Assembly (NCBI GenBank): GCA_036365515.1
Contig: CM070876.1
Coordinates: 99,900,150 to 99,964,149, forward strand
Direction: 5' to 3'
DNA from: Torymus aiolomorphi
Taxonomy: Eukaryota > Arthropoda > Insecta > Hymenoptera > Torymidae
DNA: 64,000 nucleotides
Position 1 is the stretch's first letter; each line of letters begins with the position of its first letter. Of the stretch, positions 61,531 through 64,000 are shown piece by piece. A program made the translations under genes and the position numbers. A model generated the notes under the pieces. That model was not told the origin of the DNA, searched no databases, and was given only the letters and a program-made list of their open reading frames with translations.

Positions 61531-61932
61531 CGAGTTGTCGATAGATCGATAGACGCCGGCGAGCCCGCCTCCAGTGATCGAAGCGCTGATGTCGCGCCTC
61601 TCCCACTCCTGCGGCGATAGCTCTGGAGCTCCGCCTACTTCTCTGTCGCGCGCGCCGCGTCGGAGCTGATTGGCCGGTTTATTGAACTTTTGATCGCCTG
61701 TAACGGCGTTAATATGCAAAATTTGCAAAAACGGCACAGGGACTTTTGTCTTAGAATTTTGCCCTCTACAGCGTGTTTAGCAAAACTTACGTTTTCCGAA
61801 CAGGTTTGATGCAGGCGTGTTCGCTCGGGTAAAGAGTAGAACAGCGCATGGAGGTCGGCGGAGCGCCAACTGTGGAGCTTGCCTACATCAAGCGCTGCTC
61901 AAAGCGCAAGGAGGCGCACTGGTTGAGCTGTA

Positions 61933-62510
61933 CTAAAGTACAAGCGCGTTGAGACGGACGGCGGGCTCATCCTGATGAGCAGGCGAGGGTCCGGAGAACT
62001 TCTTCTTGTCTGGGGCGTTCTCGGTGAGTGGCAGATCCACCAAGGCGGCATGCTTGGGAGCGGGATGCGCTCTGGCGGCGATCGGCCGAACTATCAACTC
62101 CAGCGGTGGGTGCTTCCGGCCTATGGGCGGAGTGTCCAGGAACTGGTACGTCCGCAACACCGCCGGAGGAGACGGGGAGGCGTTGCCGGTCTGCGCTGGT
62201 TGCGGTTGCCGCCGCAACTGCTCCTGGAGCTTCTGGAACTCCGCTCGGCTCTGCTCCCGAAGTTGCCGAAGCGTTAGCTCGTGGCTGGCCTGTAGCTGGG
62301 CCCGGTCCTTGGCCCACTTCCGAGTCTGGTCGTCGAGCTCCTGCCGGTGCTGCTGCAGGAGGCGCTCTCTGAGGTGCCGTGTCCCCAGGACCTACTCCCG
62401 GATGATGCTCCCCCTAGGCGGAGTCGAAGGAGCTCCTTTTCCGCATCTAGAGCGGAACTTGGTGGAAGGTATAAACCCGGGAGAGAGTAGGAAAGAGGAA
62501 GGGAAAATGA
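61933..62510 (-). CDS. GC-rich coiled-coil ORF inside the insertion, one TAG
   Basis: On the minus strand a frame open from about 62510 to the TAG at 61933-61935, with one internal TAG at 62392-62394, has strong coding character. After the internal stop it encodes a long Gln/Arg/Glu-rich helix (HLRERLLQQHRQELDDQ, TLRQLREQSRAEFQKLQEQL), then a Pro-rich linker and TYQFLDTPPIGRKHPPLELI, KKFSGPSPAHQDEPAVRL. The TAG sits between Glu and Val and is one change from a CAG Gln codon. Composition is much GC-richer than the AT-rich surroundings. A coiled coil followed by a Pro-rich tail would suit a gag-like or ORF1-like protein, but I recognise no defining motif. The first Met after the TAG is at 62215-62217; the true start is unclear. 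Confidence 0.5.
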
Positions 62511-62539
62511 GCCGGGAATGACTCAGTCAAAAAACCCAA

Positions 62540-62949
62540 CCAAAGGCCTCGTAAATAAAAAAACACAATGTTTTTTTATTAAACAAAATTTTCCTTTATT
62601 TCACCCGAAATGACTCTGCGAGTGCTGAGACCTATCCTACTATGTAGGGGGGTATCGGGGAAACAAGGCCATCGAGGCATCGGCGCACCCGCCTTATATG
62701 CCCTGGAGCGCGCTTACTTACTTTGGCGAGTGTAAAAGTAGGGCCGTCGCCGCCTAGCGGCGGCGCCGCGACCTACTCTCAGGCCGGTCGGCGCGCGGCG
62801 CGGGAGAATTCAAATGCGCCGTATACATTTTAGTCGTAAGCCGGCGCGGAGAGTCTATTAATTAATACTAACAGTCTTTTAATAATTAATATAATTTGTT
62901 AATAATTAACTAATAAATATTACGTGAATACTACGCGCGTAACAGGTTG
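62540..62949 (-). promoter_or_regulatory. Promoter/LTR-like end region with TATA box
   Basis: On the minus strand CATATAAGGC (62691-62700) is a good TATA box in a GC-rich context, upstream of the coiled-coil ORF. AATAAA-type motifs follow at about 62580-62600. The region starts TGTTACGCGCG at 62943. This order (TG start, TATA, polyadenylation signal, then a gag-like ORF) resembles an LTR, but no second copy exists in the insertion, so an internal promoter is equally possible. Confidence 0.4.
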
Positions 62950-63416
62950 TATAAGTATACTTGTTTATTATATCATTACGAAACTCTGAAGGAAATATTT
63001 ATAAAAACAGCGAGAAACACTAGGTACAAAACAATTCAATTACCGACAATGAACAAAGCTGTCAGCGATACGAGAAGCTATGTGGCAGCCATACACGCTT
63101 TCAATGATCTTCCAAATGAGTATAAAACTCTATCTAGTAATAAGAATAGTATTAAAATTAAATTAAAAAAATTCATGAGATCTAATTACGATGTTACAAA
63201 TTATTAATATTTTTATCAATTTCTTATGTGCGAGTACACATTTTATATGAATTAGAAATTTGTTACTGCGAAATTAAAAATTATTATATTTATCTTTTAG
63301 TTTTAAGTATTTAGTTTTGTAAGTATTGTGCCAACCTATGTACAAGTATCTCGTATACTTCTATAGGATTTACCTATGTAAATTTAATTTTGATGAAATA
63401 AATAAATAAATAAAGG
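62950..63416 (+). pseudogene. LINE C-terminal end and 3' UTR with TAAA tail
   Basis: This continues the interrupted reverse transcriptase: YKYTCLLYHYETLKEIF, a TRYKTIQLPTMNKAVSDTR block and a FNDLPNEYKTL...IKLKKFM end, then TAA at 63205-63207. It matches the usual C-terminal layout of jockey/CR1-type proteins. About 190 bp of UTR end in a short TAAA run (63398-63415). Part of the same element as 52456-53245. Confidence 0.8.
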
Positions 63417-63423
63417 TCAAGCA

Positions 63424-63961
63424 GATTTCAAAGACATTGCACGAGGTCCGAGAGGTGTTAAATCAGCTGAAGCTATCGTTGCGTTTAGGGAAGCAGTTGA
63501 ATATGGCCTATCGCAAACGTTCTTCATCCTATCGCCCATACCCAGAAAGGAAGCTGCTAGAAATCTACGAATAGTTAAAGAGTTTAAGCGAGAAGGAAAA
63601 GCTCCGGCGAGCTGCACCAGAATCATATAGGACGCCGTCTCCGCCGGATGAATCATTCTTTCCAGTGCCTATTAATGCTACATCTAAGCTGTGTCGTCAG
63701 GCTAAGATAGTATTCATCAAGTCAACAGGATTAGAATTGCTGCCTACCAGTAGTCTTCAGAGTCTAGCAGCAGTATCTCCCGTTAATGTAGCTAAAGCTG
63801 ACTGATCTCCCATCGCGTGTTTACGAGTGGAGAAAGTAGCACAAACCAAGAAAGCGAAGCATCCTAAGGTCTTAGGTGAACGAGTTAAAGAGCGCAAGGT
63901 TGCAAAAGCTGAAGCTAATCAATCCAAATTGGTTATCAGCCCCGTTCAGGAACAAGAGTAG
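63424..63961 (+). pseudogene. Unrecognised ORF with a frameshift and a TGA
   Basis: Frame one (63424-63630) encodes FKDIARGPRGVKSAEAIVAF, REAVEYGLSQTFFILSPIPR and KEAARNLRIVKEFKRE. From about 63600 the next frame carries on with KEKLRRAAPESYRTPSPPDE, SFFPVPINATSKLCRQ, then a TGA at 63803-63805 and a Lys-rich end (KKAKHPKVLGERVKERK) to a TAG at 63959. A single-base change near the GAAGGAAAAG at 63595 would join them. I cannot name the family. It starts right after the LINE tail and has no visible promoter. Its basic tail suggests a nucleic-acid-binding protein, which is inference. Confidence 0.4.
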
Positions 63962-64000
63962 GGACTATTTAAAGGCATCTCTGCACAGGCTAGAACCAGG

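Noticed and set aside
61933..62521. Plus-strand ORFs in the GC-rich cargo
   Set aside because: The minus-strand frame has coherent coiled-coil and Pro-rich protein character; the plus-strand frames are Cys/Arg/Trp-rich shadows of GC-rich sequence.

Overview
This is eukaryotic, almost certainly animal and most probably insect, nuclear DNA. It is AT-rich, has short spliceosomal introns (GTAAGT-type donors, TTTTCAG-type acceptors), a LINE reverse transcriptase fragment with a TAAA-type tail, many TA- or TTAA-flanked hairpin elements, and no operons or ribosome binding sites. I cannot name the species. I saw no rRNA, tRNA or CRISPR. Nearly all of the window is repeat or mobile DNA. The real coding content is sparse, mostly decayed, and largely missed by simple ORF calling because it is spliced or carries stops.

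Layout. 0-9.7 kb: AT-rich DNA with at least six small inverted-repeat elements, a pure AC microsatellite, a tiny two-exon gene on the minus strand (4369-4687) and an Asn-rich minus-strand exon near 5.9 kb. 9.7-12.3 kb: a degenerate spliced gene for a Gly/Tyr/Asn-rich plus coiled-coil protein; a relative with a similar last exon lies at 35.5-36.8 kb. 12.4-24.6 kb: a nested repeat block made of a 501-bp palindrome-bearing satellite, a ~700-bp foldback element and hairpin-rich modules, carrying a ~5.1-kb tandem segmental duplication. 19.3-20.8 and 30.4-33.2 kb: two copies of an LTR-like element with arrays of hairpins whose stems co-vary.

25.5-29.1 kb: the main protein-coding relic, one reading frame of about 1,190 codons joining a Mutator-like transposase domain, a YqaJ-type nuclease domain and a Ulp1-type (C48) protease domain. 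It is interrupted by three TAA codons and no frameshift that I can see. 33-38 kb: AT-rich DNA with two related GC islands, the second coiled-coil gene relic and a GC-rich Ala/Pro-rich exon. 38.2-41.0 kb: a ~313-bp satellite interrupted by a 140-bp TTAA-flanked element. 41-43.4 kb: ~320-bp repeats, a 550-bp foldback, and a minus-strand exon of five 30-residue repeats. 43.5-47.9 kb: hairpin iterons and a 1.5-kb palindrome. 48-52.45 kb: a satellite with ~1.17-kb higher-order structure.

52.45-63.4 kb: a 5'-truncated LINE split by a 9.7-kb insertion. The insertion has 9-bp inverted ends and a TA duplication. Inside it are a giant foldback, whose arms are filled with GAGAGCGAGAAA-type repeats, and a GC-rich cargo region with a TATA box and a coiled-coil ORF. 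The window ends in an unrecognised broken ORF (63.42-63.96 kb). The genes do not form a shared pathway; the unifying theme is successive insertion, inverted duplication and tandem amplification.
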